Source: Roseovarius nanhaiticus (lineage in GTDB: Bacteria > Pseudomonadota > Alphaproteobacteria > Rhodobacterales > Rhodobacteraceae). From it: DNA of 64,000 bases. Shown here in pieces: positions 53,438 to 61,325 of the stretch (positions are counted from its first letter, which is position 1; every line of letters begins with the position of its first letter). The stretch is taken from NCBI RefSeq assembly GCF_900156535.1, contig NZ_FTNV01000005.1:1-64000 (forward strand), written 5' to 3'. The notes under the pieces are model-generated. The model was not told the DNA's origin, made no database searches, and worked only from the letters and a program-made list of their open reading frames with translations. The position numbers and the translations under genes were made by a program.

Positions 53438-55420
53438 TCAGGCCGCTTGCGCGACCGCGCTGGCAGGCTCGGGGGTTTCCGCAGCGGGCTCCGCCTCATC
53501 AAAGGCGATACCGGCGGTCTGCATCATCGGCGGGCACCAGGCGGCCACGGCAGCGCGCTGCGCGTCCGTCAGTGTGGCGAAGGGTTCAGCGAAGAGCTTG
53601 TCGCAGAAGGCGACGATCTCCTTCTTGCTCGATGAGGCGAGCGTCACCGCCTCCTGGGCGAGACCCAGATCCTCACCGAGGATCCTCAGGAGCCAGGCCT
53701 TTTTAAAGCGATTGAAGAGCGCCGCGTTCGGCGTCCAGTGGGCGCGGATGTCGGGCATGATCTCGATCTCGAACGCATGCATCAGGCTGTCGCGCTGGCG
53801 GTCCCGCGCGAAGCAGGACTGCGTGGTGCTGGCCGCGGCATAGGCCACGAGCTTGGCCTTCTCGCCTGCCTCCAGCGCGCGGAACGCCGCGAACTGATCG
53901 GCAGGGGACCGGGTGTCATCGAGCCAGGAGAGGTCCAGCACATCATGCGCCGCCGCCGCCTGCTCGAGCGAGGTCTCGTCGATCTCGTCCATCTTGGCAT
54001 GGCTGCGGTATTCCTTGCGGGCATCGATCTTGATCGCCTGCGTGACACTCATGCCACTGGCCAGAACGTCACTGACCAGCTTGAAGAGCGTCAGATCGAG
54101 CGTGGCCTCCGGATGCAGCGCCATCGCGGCCCCGAGCGCCATGGCCCGCTCGGTCTTGAGGTCCTCGGCCAGCGAGGCCGGGTAGGTGATTTCGCCGGCG
54201 TCCGGTGCCTCCTCCCCCGTCGGGTTGACCGACGAGCCGCGCGCGCCCTCCTCTTTCACGGTGTCCTCGGGGCGCACGAGGCCGATGTAGAGCGTCACCT
54301 GCCCGTTCGACCAGGACGCAATCACACCGGCGCGGGCGAGGTCCTCGGCGCTATAGGCCTCCTGCAGATCGCGGGCTTCCTCTTCCAGAGCGTCCACGCG
54401 CTCGTAAAGGGCATTGTAGGCATCGTCTTCGAGCCCCTCATCCTCCATCTCGAGTTGCAGTTTCTCAAGTTCAGCGGTGATCTCATCCACGCGCTTCTGG
54501 GCGGTCTCATCCGGCTCGACGGGTCCTGGGTAGACGCGGCCATATTCGGCCATGGTCGCGTAATCATAGCGCACCATTGCATCGGCCCAGGCAAAGCCCA
54601 GCTTTATGCGAGCCTCTTCGGCGGCGGCCCCGAGCTTCTCGAGTAGGATGGTTTCGACCAGCGCCGCATCCTCGAGCACTGAATGCTCTTCCAGCAGATC
54701 GGCCGCGATCGCTCCGCCGCGGGCCTCATAGTCCTCGCGCACGAAGGCCCCGATATCATCGCTGACCTGGACGCCGCGGGACTTGAGCGCCTGGCGGACT
54801 GTATAGGCCTGCAGGTAGCTATCTTCCTTGGTGAGCGCCTCGAAGACCTCGCGCTGCACCTCCTGGCTCGGATGCTCCGCAAAGGCCTTCATCGTGTCGA
54901 GCGTGATGGTCTTAGCCCGGGCCGCAGCGCGAATGTCGGGGTGGATCAGACCGTAGCGCAACCGGCCTTTCACGGCCGCCACCGTGGTGCCGAAGGTCTT
55001 GGCGATCGTCTCGGGCGTCTGGCCGTCGACTTCCATCATCCGGGCGAAAGCCTCGAACTCGTCGATGGCGTTCATGGGGGCCTGGGTGATGTTCTCGGCG
55101 AGGGACAGCGCCGTCGTCACGTCGCAATCCTCGGGCACAAGGCGGCAGTCGACCTTGGTTTTCGCGGTGAACCCCTTCTCGCTCTTGTCCGCGACCAGCT
55201 CCTTCAGGGCTGCATGGCGCCGTCCACCGGCCAGCACGGCGTATTTGCCGTCGAACTTCTGGACGAGGAGCGGCTGCAGGAGGCCCAGCACAGCGATGCT
55301 GGCCTTCAGATGCGCGATGTTCTCGGGGTCATAGGTTTCCGGCGCGTTGCTGCGCACATTGGCGGCATGCGGGACGAGATCGCCGATAGCGACGGTGAGG
55401 GGGGCAAAACTTGTGGTCAT
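53438..55420 (-). CDS. Large ParB/RepB/Spo0J-family protein
   Basis: 660 residues. The N-terminal ParB/sulfiredoxin-like domain holds IGDLVPHAANVRS, LGLLQPLLVQ and the CTPase/nuclease box YAVLAGGRRHAALKELV (about residues 60-80). LSLAENITQAPMNAIDEFEA and an HTH (PETIAKTFGTTVAAVKGRLR) follow. The long C-terminal half has a coiled coil (about 300-350) and an Ala-rich tail. No ParA gene is adjacent, so it is probably not the partition ParB but the larger leading-region relative whose role is undefined. A terminator precedes it, implying its own promoter. Confidence 0.85.
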   Translation of the reverse strand: MTTSFAPLTVAIGDLVPHAANVRSNAPETYDPENIAHLKASIAVLGLLQPLLVQKFDGKYAVLAGGRRHAALKELVADKSEKGFTAKTKVDCRLVPEDCDVTTALSLAENITQAPMNAIDEFEAFARMMEVDGQTPETIAKTFGTTVAAVKGRLRYGLIHPDIRAAARAKTITLDTMKAFAEHPSQEVQREVFEALTKEDSYLQAYTVRQALKSRGVQVSDDIGAFVREDYEARGGAIAADLLEEHSVLEDAALVETILLEKLGAAAEEARIKLGFAWADAMVRYDYATMAEYGRVYPGPVEPDETAQKRVDEITAELEKLQLEMEDEGLEDDAYNALYERVDALEEEARDLQEAYSAEDLARAGVIASWSNGQVTLYIGLVRPEDTVKEEGARGSSVNPTGEEAPDAGEITYPASLAEDLKTERAMALGAAMALHPEATLDLTLFKLVSDVLASGMSVTQAIKIDARKEYRSHAKMDEIDETSLEQAAAAHDVLDLSWLDDTRSPADQFAAFRALEAGEKAKLVAYAAASTTQSCFARDRQRDSLMHAFEIEIMPDIRAHWTPNAALFNRFKKAWLLRILGEDLGLAQEAVTLASSSKKEIVAFCDKLFAEPFATLTDAQRAAVAAWCPPMMQTAGIAFDEAEPAAETPEPASAVAQAA

Positions 55421-55503
55421 GGGATATCCTTCCAGATGGGTTAGGTGTGGCCCGCGCCTCTACGCGCGGGACCAATCCCCGGCTTCGGGGATCACCACGA
55501 AAA

Positions 55504-55540
55504 AAGGCCCGCTTTGCCTTTTTTGGGGGCAGCGGGCCTT
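55504..55540 (-). terminator. Terminator between DUF3768 and ParB-like genes, also leader motif copy 4
   Basis: AAGGCCCGCT (55504-55513) is exactly complementary to AGCGGGCCTT (55531-55540), and on the minus strand the stem is followed by a run of T. It ends transcription 39 bases after the DUF3768 stop. Its left arm also contains the AAAGGCCCGCTTTGCCTTTT version of the recurrent leader motif, 85 bp upstream of the ParB-like start. Confidence 0.75.
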
Positions 55541-55579
55541 AGTCGTCTGAGATGTCACGGGGAGGCGTCCCCTGCCCTT

Positions 55580-55969
55580 CTACCAGTCGCGCGCCAGCAT
55601 GACGGTCAGTACGCGCATTGTGGTCACGGGATTGCCCGGGGTCTCGGCCCCGTAGCGGAAATCCGAATCCGCTTCATAGAGATCGATTTTCCAGAACACG
55701 GTCTCGCCCCGGATCTCGACCGCCCCGAAATCATGCCATCCCTCGGGATCATTGTCCTGCTCAAAGGTGGTAAACTCACCGGTGGCTTTCACCGCCTCGG
55801 CCATAAAGCCGTCACCGGCCTCCATGAGCGAGCGGGTGACATGCATCCGGCCTTGGATGGGCTGCGCGGGCGGCACTCCAAGGCACGCGAGCTTGCGGAA
55901 CGCGTCGTTCTGCGCGGCGATCACACTCGGATCCGGGCATTCTGTCTGGGGCTGTGCAGTGATGGTCAT
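55580..55969 (-). CDS. DUF3768 family protein
   Basis: 129 residues. The family core is RSLMEAGDGFMAEAVKATGE, then FTTFEQDNDPEGWHDFGAVE and VFWKIDLYEADSDFRYGAE, ending TTMRVLTVMLARDW. DUF3768 proteins are typical of alphaproteobacterial plasmids and integrative elements; function unknown. Copy 5 of the leader motif lies 36 bp upstream and a terminator follows. Confidence 0.88.
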   Translation of the reverse strand: MTITAQPQTECPDPSVIAAQNDAFRKLACLGVPPAQPIQGRMHVTRSLMEAGDGFMAEAVKATGEFTTFEQDNDPEGWHDFGAVEIRGETVFWKIDLYEADSDFRYGAETPGNPVTTMRVLTVMLARDW

Positions 55970-56004
55970 AGGGCTCTCCTTTGAGAAGTTGAAACACCCT
56001 TCCC

Positions 56005-56027
56005 AAAGCCTGCTTTTTCTTTTCTGC
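56005..56027 (-). promoter_or_regulatory. Recurrent leader motif, copy 5
   Basis: AAAGCCTGCTTTTTCTTTTC begins at 56005, 36 bp upstream of the DUF3768 start. It is one of the best matches to AAAGCCYGCTTTNNCTTTTC. A flanking CCTTCC/GGAAGG pair could extend the stem. Confidence 0.45.
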
Positions 56028-56056
56028 TTGGCGGAAGGACCGAAGCAGAAGGTGCC

Positions 56057-56266
56057 CTACCCGAACAGCCCCTTGGGTCTGTAATTCGGGTTAGGGATGG
56101 TTTCGATCCAGCCGCCTTGGTGCTTGATGCTCTCGAGCGCTGCCGAGAGCGGATAAGCACCCTCGGACGGGCTCCACCAATAGGCACCGCGCTTGAAGGT
56201 GATGATCTTGCGGCGGCCGTCTTCAAAGCAGGCCACCCGCAGCGCCTTGGGTTCCTTGCGTGACAT
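56057..56266 (-). CDS. Small conserved plasmid protein
   Basis: Sixty-nine residues: a basic N-terminus (MSRKEPKALRVACFEDGRRK), then FKRGAYWWSPSEGAYPLSAALESIKHQGGW. The aromatic-rich, small beta-alpha pattern suggests a folded domain. No named family was recognised. It is encoded between ardC and the DUF3768 gene on the same strand, probably in one transcript with ardC. Confidence 0.65.
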   Translation of the reverse strand: MSRKEPKALRVACFEDGRRKIITFKRGAYWWSPSEGAYPLSAALESIKHQGGWIETIPNPNYRPKGLFG

Positions 56267-56289
56267 GCGAGTCTCCGTTCTCCGTGTGG

Positions 56290-57228
56290 TCAGGCGGCCT
56301 CGGCACTGCGCCCTGCCCTGCCCACCTCCGATCTGGCGATCAGATAGTCGCAGGCGCGCTGCGCATCGGCGGCATGGCGGAAGATCGCACCCTTGTCCGA
56401 CCGAAGAACGCGCAACCAGTTGTGGAGGTAGGCGGCATTCATCTCGAGCGTATGCGCCGTGAAGCCGAGCGTCTGACCCAGGAACACCGAGGTCAGTTCC
56501 GCGACGATCTCCTCGCGCGCATAGGACGTGTTGCCAAACTTCGAGAACCCGAAATCACGGTTCAGTCGATGTGGGGCTTTCGTGGCATGGGCCAGCTCAT
56601 GGGCCCAGACCCCGTAGAAATTGCGCGGGTCCTGGAACCGCGTGATGGATGGCATATAGACCTTGTCCACGGGGGGCAAATAGTACGCCTCCGTGCCCGT
56701 GAAGACGGTTGTGATGTCGATGGCATCGAAAAACGCCTGCATGTGCGGGATCGGCTCGGACGGCGGATGCTCGGGTACGGGCTCCGGGTCAGGGTAGAAA
56801 CTGTCGGGCAGGCCATCGATCTGGCAGGCATTGAACACGCGATAGGATTTCTGGAAGCGGAAGATACGGGCTTCCTCGGAGTGATCATCCCCGTCGCTAT
56901 GATCATGCTCATCGCCGGCGTCTTTCCGGCTTTGACCGTAGTAAACAACGACAGAGGACTTCTCGCCCTTACGGACCTTTGCATCCAACGCATTGGCTTG
57001 CGGCAACGTCATCCAGAAGGGAGAACTGTGGCCCGCCATCACAGTCCGCATGGTCAGCAGGAAGTTGTTCACCCCTTGGTAGGGTTCTCCGCCCACGCGC
57101 AGGGGACGAGACCTGCCACCTGCGGTCCATGGCTCGCGCCACGGCAGGACGCCGCGCTCGATGATGCGGATGATTTCGTTTGTGATGACCTCGGAGGCAT
57201 CGAATTTGGGCGTGCGGGATCGGGCCAT
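56290..57228 (-). CDS. ardC: ArdC-type antirestriction protein
   Basis: 312 residues. The N-terminal ssDNA-binding domain has ITNEIIRIIERGVLPWREPW and YQGVNNFLLTM. The C-terminal metallopeptidase domain carries the zinc motif GVWAHELAHATKAP and a third ligand region REEIVAELTSVFLGQ. ArdC proteins bind entering single-stranded plasmid DNA and protect it from host restriction. Its place at the far end of the minus-strand block from oriT fits a leading-region gene. Confidence 0.92.
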   Translation of the reverse strand: MARSRTPKFDASEVITNEIIRIIERGVLPWREPWTAGGRSRPLRVGGEPYQGVNNFLLTMRTVMAGHSSPFWMTLPQANALDAKVRKGEKSSVVVYYGQSRKDAGDEHDHSDGDDHSEEARIFRFQKSYRVFNACQIDGLPDSFYPDPEPVPEHPPSEPIPHMQAFFDAIDITTVFTGTEAYYLPPVDKVYMPSITRFQDPRNFYGVWAHELAHATKAPHRLNRDFGFSKFGNTSYAREEIVAELTSVFLGQTLGFTAHTLEMNAAYLHNWLRVLRSDKGAIFRHAADAQRACDYLIARSEVGRAGRSAEAA

Positions 57229-57268
57229 GGCTGGCGTCCTTTCGAGTTTTGGTGAGAGGGAGTGGTGA

Positions 57269-57739
57269 CTAGGTTGACCGACAGAGCCGCGGATCGTTGG
57301 TGATGCTCGCGCCGAGCTGTTCGGCCATGTCGATGTAGGTGGTCAGCGACACGGACCTGCCGGGACCCGAAGGTTCAGAGTCGTCCGATCCGTCCCGCGC
57401 CACCCGCGGCAGGTTCGCGAAGGCGATGACATCGGTGACGGGTCGGATATCGATGAACGGGGTCCCTTGTGCGACCGCGAGGGCGGCCAAGGGAAAGCGC
57501 TTGATCGGCGCGAAGGTCGACACGGTGGTCCAACCGAGATGGAGGAATGTCCCGCCCTCCCCGCAGATCACATGCGCGTTAGGCAACAGCGCCGCCTGCT
57601 TCAGATAACCGAGATCACGTAGGACGGTCTCGCGCTCGCGCCGTTGTGCCTGCCCCGTCTGGCCGGTTCGGCGTAGTTCCTTGTGTCGCCACCACGAGGC
57701 AGCGGTCGCGCGCAATACGCGCAAGACACCTGTTTGCAT
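57269..57739 (-). CDS. Hypothetical protein
   Basis: 156 residues from the ATG at 57739, which has AAGGG seven bases upstream (a first ATG at 57754 lacks a ribosome site). It reads MQTGVLRVLRATAASWWRHK, a basic helical start, then a beta domain HVICGEGGTFLHLGWTTVST and a Ser/Gly-rich linker. No family was recognised. It is the first gene of the minus-strand ardC group. Confidence 0.55.
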   Translation of the reverse strand: MQTGVLRVLRATAASWWRHKELRRTGQTGQAQRRERETVLRDLGYLKQAALLPNAHVICGEGGTFLHLGWTTVSTFAPIKRFPLAALAVAQGTPFIDIRPVTDVIAFANLPRVARDGSDDSEPSGPGRSVSLTTYIDMAEQLGASITNDPRLCRST

Positions 57740-57754
57740 GAGAATGCCCTTCAT

Positions 57755-58041
57755 CAGGAACGGCAGACCGGAATCCGGCCCGGACCCATCTGAGGGACCT
57801 CAAAGGCCCTCATCCGTCAGTCACAAAACCCGAAGAACACTTTCACTCTTTAGGGATCTGATGCCGAGGAGCGTTAAATGCAAAGCTCATGAGAACGTAG
57901 GATCCTCCACTTTCCGGCATCAGACCCCAATGAGGAACAGGATCAGGCCCGGACACCCTCTTTCGGGCATCCTCAGGCCTGACCTCCCCCGGCCCTCCTC
58001 TTCCTCTCAAACCCCATGATTTCCGCAGGTGGCTTGATTTT
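57755..58041. repeat. Intergenic region with a 10-bp inverted repeat
   Basis: No gene is seen. TCTGATGCCG (57857-57866) is exactly complementary to CGGCATCAGA (57915-57924) around a 48-nt loop, and CAGGCC/GGCCTG pairs occur further right. The region separates the divergent genes at 57739 (-) and 58092 (+), so it must hold both promoters. Confidence 0.4.
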
Positions 58042-58056
58042 GTTCCTGTTATGTTC
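58042..58056 (+). promoter_or_regulatory. LexA (SOS) box
   Basis: GTTCCTGTTATGTTC is an exact GTTC-N7-GTTC direct repeat, the LexA operator type established for Rhodobacter and other alphaproteobacteria. It is 35 bp upstream of the ATG at 58092, in promoter position, suggesting DNA-damage induction of that gene. Confidence 0.6.
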
Positions 58057-58091
58057 TATGTTGAAAGCCACGCTAAGAAGGGAGATCCCCG

Positions 58092-58385
58092 ATGGAAAGC
58101 ACCACTTACGCCCTGCCCGCGACGCCAAAGCAGATCGCCTATGCGCGCGCACTGGCCCTTCGCAACCAGACGCTTCTGCCGTGTGAGGTTCAGCAAGATC
58201 GGCGCTCCTTGAGCGCCTGGATCGACGCACAGGCCAAGCTGAAGCCGGGCACGCAGGACAGCCGCCCGACATCAAAGCAGGTCGCCTTTGCCGAGCGCCT
58301 CGCCCGCATCAAGCGCCGCGCCGTGCCGGACGAATGCTTCCGCGACAAGGAGCTGATGTCGAAGTGGATCGATGGGAACAAGTGA
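58092..58385 (+). CDS. Small protein with internal duplication, probably SOS-regulated
   Basis: 97 residues after AAGGGAG. Two tandem repeats are visible: ATPKQIAYARALALRNQTLL ... SLSAWID (about residues 9-45) and PTSKQVAFAERLARIKRRAV ... LMSKWID (about 59-94). The shared pattern T-x-KQ-hydrophobic-A-aromatic-A-x-x-LA ... WID resembles small helical protein- or DNA-binding repeats. No function is known. It is the only plus-strand gene in the right half, with a LexA box in its promoter. Confidence 0.7.
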   Translation: MESTTYALPATPKQIAYARALALRNQTLLPCEVQQDRRSLSAWIDAQAKLKPGTQDSRPTSKQVAFAERLARIKRRAVPDECFRDKELMSKWIDGNK

Positions 58386-58413
58386 AGCTGGGTAGACCCC
58401 GCGCTGATCGAGA

Positions 58414-58704
58414 TTACTTCGGCCGATCGACAACGGATGCCCCGCCCGACTTGGCAAGCGCGATCAGGCTGGACTGGATTTTGGATGTGAAGACGGAACT
58501 GAACGTGCCGATGGGCGTGCGGTCCTCCCAGACAAAGGACCGCTCCAGAACATCGGTGTTGATCTCGTCCAGCATGACCCATTTGCGGACATGGGTTTAT
58601 GACCCCACGCGCTGCGACTCGATCTGTGGCACCTCGATGATCAGCACGATGTTGACGAGCGTTGCCGCAACAAGCAGCCGGAGCGGGGTTCGGGTACACC
58701 CCAT
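58414..58704 (-). pseudogene. Possible gene interrupted by an in-frame stop
   Basis: One frame reads MGCTRTPLRLLVAATLVNIV (hydrophobic, membrane- or signal-like), a TAA at 58597-58599, then without frame change WVMLDEINTDVLERSF and SSVFTSKIQSSLIALAKSGG to a stop at 58414. Both halves look coding. It may be a nonsense-broken small membrane protein, or a short ORF followed by a separate one. No homologue was recognised. Confidence 0.35.
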
Positions 58705-58710
58705 TAACTC

Positions 58711-59412
58711 CTAGCCTACGGCGACCCCGAACAGCGCACCGACCCCGGCTGTCGCCGCCATTGCAAGCGCTCCCCATAGCGTGACCCGCGTGGCCCCACG
58801 GACGACGCCTGCGCCGCCGGCCGAAGCGCCCAATCCGCCAAGAACCGCAAGGCCAAGGATCGTCGATCCCGCCACCAGGGGAGCGATCTGCGCCTCCGAG
58901 ACCAGCAGCACGACGATCAGGGGCAGCACCGCCCCAACGGCGAAGGTCAGTGCGGACACCAGAGCCGCCTGGACAGGGCGGGCGGTAACGGTTTCCGAAA
59001 TGCCGAGCTCGTCGCGCGCATGCGATCCGAGCGCGTCACGTTCAGTCAGTTGCACGGCAACCTTTTCCGCCAGGTCGCGGTCCAGCCCCCTTTCAACATA
59101 AATCCGGGTTAGTTCCTCGAGCTCGGCCTCGGGCGTTTCCTCGAGTTCACGGCTCTCTCGGGCGAGGTCCGCCTGTTCGGCGTCAGTTTGCGAGCTGACC
59201 GAGACATACTCCCCCGCCGCCATCGACATCGCGCCAGCCATAAGCCCGGCCAGCCCGGCGATCATGACCTCGGGCTTGCCGGACCCGGCTGCGGCGACGC
59301 CGACGACGAGGCTCGCGGTCGAGACAAGACCATCGTTGGCGCCGAGAACGGCGGCCCGCAGCCAGCCGATGCGATGCACCATATGGATTTCAGAATGTGA
59401 TAGACGGCTCAT
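58711..59412 (-). CDS. VIT1/CCC1-family metal (Fe/Mn) transporter
   Basis: 233 residues. The N-terminal signature WLRAAVLGANDGLVSTASLV, then GLAGLMAGAMSMAAGEYVSV, is diagnostic of the family. A cytoplasmic acidic helical insert (EELEETPEAELEELTRIYVE region) follows, then three further helices (ALTFAVGAVLPLIVVLLV and others). These transporters move Fe2+ or Mn2+ out of the cytoplasm. The start overlaps the P-type ATPase stop (ATGA), so the two are coupled. Confidence 0.9.
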   Translation of the reverse strand: MSRLSHSEIHMVHRIGWLRAAVLGANDGLVSTASLVVGVAAAGSGKPEVMIAGLAGLMAGAMSMAAGEYVSVSSQTDAEQADLARESRELEETPEAELEELTRIYVERGLDRDLAEKVAVQLTERDALGSHARDELGISETVTARPVQAALVSALTFAVGAVLPLIVVLLVSEAQIAPLVAGSTILGLAVLGGLGASAGGAGVVRGATRVTLWGALAMAATAGVGALFGVAVG

Positions 59413-61325
59413 GGCGTGGCTCCTTGAACGATGTCAGCTTGCTCTGAAATGATCGCCTGGGGTTTGCCCGTAGCTGGCTCCTGTGGCGCGATGCGCAGCG
59501 CGCGCAGGGCGTTCAGGATCACGGCAACGTCGATCACTTCTTGCAGGAGCGCGCCCTGAACCGGCGTGAGGTAGCCGAAAGCGGCCGCGATCATGCCCAT
59601 GACAGACAGGCCGATCCCGGCGACAACGCTTTCGACCGCGATCCGGCGTGAAGCCCGCGCGATCTCGATGCCGGGCCCCAGCCGGTCGATCCGGTCGACG
59701 AGCAGCACCACGTCGGCGGCCTCGGCCGAGGCCGCGGCGCCCCGTGCCCCCATTGCCACGCCTACATCGGCTGCGGCCAGGGCGGGCGCGTCGTTGACAC
59801 CATCACCCACCATCATCACCGGCCCGTGTTTACGCTCAGAGAGCACCAGCAACACCTTTTGATCCGGCGTCAGACCGGCCCGCAGCCCGTCGAGGCCCAG
59901 CCCTTCCGTCACACGCTCGGCCACGTCCGCGCGGTCGCCGGTGGCCAGCAGGATACGCGAGATCCCTTGGCGGCGCAGACCGTCCAGCATGGCACCCGCT
60001 CCCTCGCGCAGCGGGTCGGACATGACGAGGTGCCCGGCCATGTGACCGTCAACTGCCACTGCGACAAGGACCGATCCGGCGCCCTTGGCGGGGTGATCGC
60101 CCACCATCCGCCCGACCCGGGACGCCACGAAGCCGTCGCCCCCGACGATCACCTCGCGGTCCTCCACACGACCCAAGACCCCTTCGCCCGGGATCTCAGC
60201 CACTTCTGTCGGAACGGGCAGTGTGAAGCCCTGTGCCTTGGCGGCGGTGACGATCGCTTGCGCGACAGGGTGCTTGGAGGCCTGATCGAGCGCGGCCGCG
60301 AGGCGCAGGATGTCGTCCTCGTTCATGCCATCGTGGCTGTCGATCGAGATGATCTGCGGACGGCCATCTGTCAGCGTCCCCGTCTTGTCGAGGATCAGCG
60401 TACGGATGCGCGCCATTGTCTCGAGCGGCCCTGCGCCCTTGATCAAAACGCCAAAATGCGCCGCACGCGAGAGACCCGCGACCAGCGCAACCGGCACGGC
60501 AAGGATCAGCGGACAGGGCGTGGCGACCACCAGCACGGCGACCGCGCGGATCGGATCGCCTGTGAACCACCAGGCCGCGAAGGCGATACTGACGGTGACG
60601 ACCAGAAAGCCCAGCGACCAGCGGTCGGCCAGCCGGGACATCGGCGCTTTGGACGCCTGCGCTTCCTCGACCAGGCGAACGATCCCGGCATAGGTGCTGT
60701 CCTTGGCCTCGCGCGTCGCCGTCAGGTCGAAGGCCTCGCCCGCGTTGGTCGATCCGCTCATGGCGTCGGCCCCGCGCGCCAGCCGGACTGGGAGGGATTC
60801 GCCGGTCAGCGCCGCGGTGTCGAGGAAGGCGGTGTCGGACGTAACCGAACCGTCCACGGGAACGACATCGCCCTGCCGGATCAGCAGGCGATCGCCCGGT
60901 GCGATCTCCTCGAGAGGCACATCCTCAAGACCGCCGTTCCGGTGCCGCGTCGCGGTCCGGGGTACGCGAGATAGAAGATCCTTCATCGAACGACGTGCAC
61001 GGCCCTCAGCGAAGGCTTCGAGGAAAGTGCCTCCAGAATACATGACTGCGACGACAGCCGCAGCCAAGGTCTCGCCGAAGACAAGCGCCGCCGACATCGA
61101 AAGCGCGGCAACGATATCGAGGCCCACCTCGCCGCGCCCAATGCTGCGGACGATTTCGACCACAAGCGCTGCCAGCGCGGGAACAACTCCTGCAATCCAG
61201 ATCAGGTTCGCAACCTCTGGTTGGCCCGCAAGGTAGAATGCGAGTCCCACGATCAGCCCGGTTGCGGCCATCAGCAGGAGTGCGGTCTTGAAGCGATCGG
61301 TACGGGTCTGTTCCATGCGGCTCAT
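59409..61325 (-). CDS. Heavy-metal-translocating P-type ATPase (P1B)
   Basis: 638 residues with the canonical parts in order: two N-terminal helix pairs, the actuator LTGESLPV, a membrane metal site VVATPCPLILAVPVAL, the phosphorylation site ILDKTGTLTDG and the hinge MMVGDGVNDAPALAAADVGV. There is no N-terminal HMA or cysteine-rich metal-binding domain, so the protein is shorter than CopA/ZntA. TPCPL (CP followed by L) leaves metal choice open, perhaps Fe, Co, Zn or Mn. It overlaps apbE and the VIT1 gene, so it is part of one operon. Confidence 0.92.
   Translation of the reverse strand: MSRMEQTRTDRFKTALLLMAATGLIVGLAFYLAGQPEVANLIWIAGVVPALAALVVEIVRSIGRGEVGLDIVAALSMSAALVFGETLAAAVVAVMYSGGTFLEAFAEGRARRSMKDLLSRVPRTATRHRNGGLEDVPLEEIAPGDRLLIRQGDVVPVDGSVTSDTAFLDTAALTGESLPVRLARGADAMSGSTNAGEAFDLTATREAKDSTYAGIVRLVEEAQASKAPMSRLADRWSLGFLVVTVSIAFAAWWFTGDPIRAVAVLVVATPCPLILAVPVALVAGLSRAAHFGVLIKGAGPLETMARIRTLILDKTGTLTDGRPQIISIDSHDGMNEDDILRLAAALDQASKHPVAQAIVTAAKAQGFTLPVPTEVAEIPGEGVLGRVEDREVIVGGDGFVASRVGRMVGDHPAKGAGSVLVAVAVDGHMAGHLVMSDPLREGAGAMLDGLRRQGISRILLATGDRADVAERVTEGLGLDGLRAGLTPDQKVLLVLSERKHGPVMMVGDGVNDAPALAAADVGVAMGARGAAASAEAADVVLLVDRIDRLGPGIEIARASRRIAVESVVAGIGLSVMGMIAAAFGYLTPVQGALLQEVIDVAVILNALRALRIAPQEPATGKPQAIISEQADIVQGATP

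Noticed and set aside
53438-55420. Plasmid partition parB of a parAB or repABC locus
   Set aside because: No parA or repC is adjacent, and the protein is about twice the length of a partition ParB, so calling it the segregation gene is unsupported.
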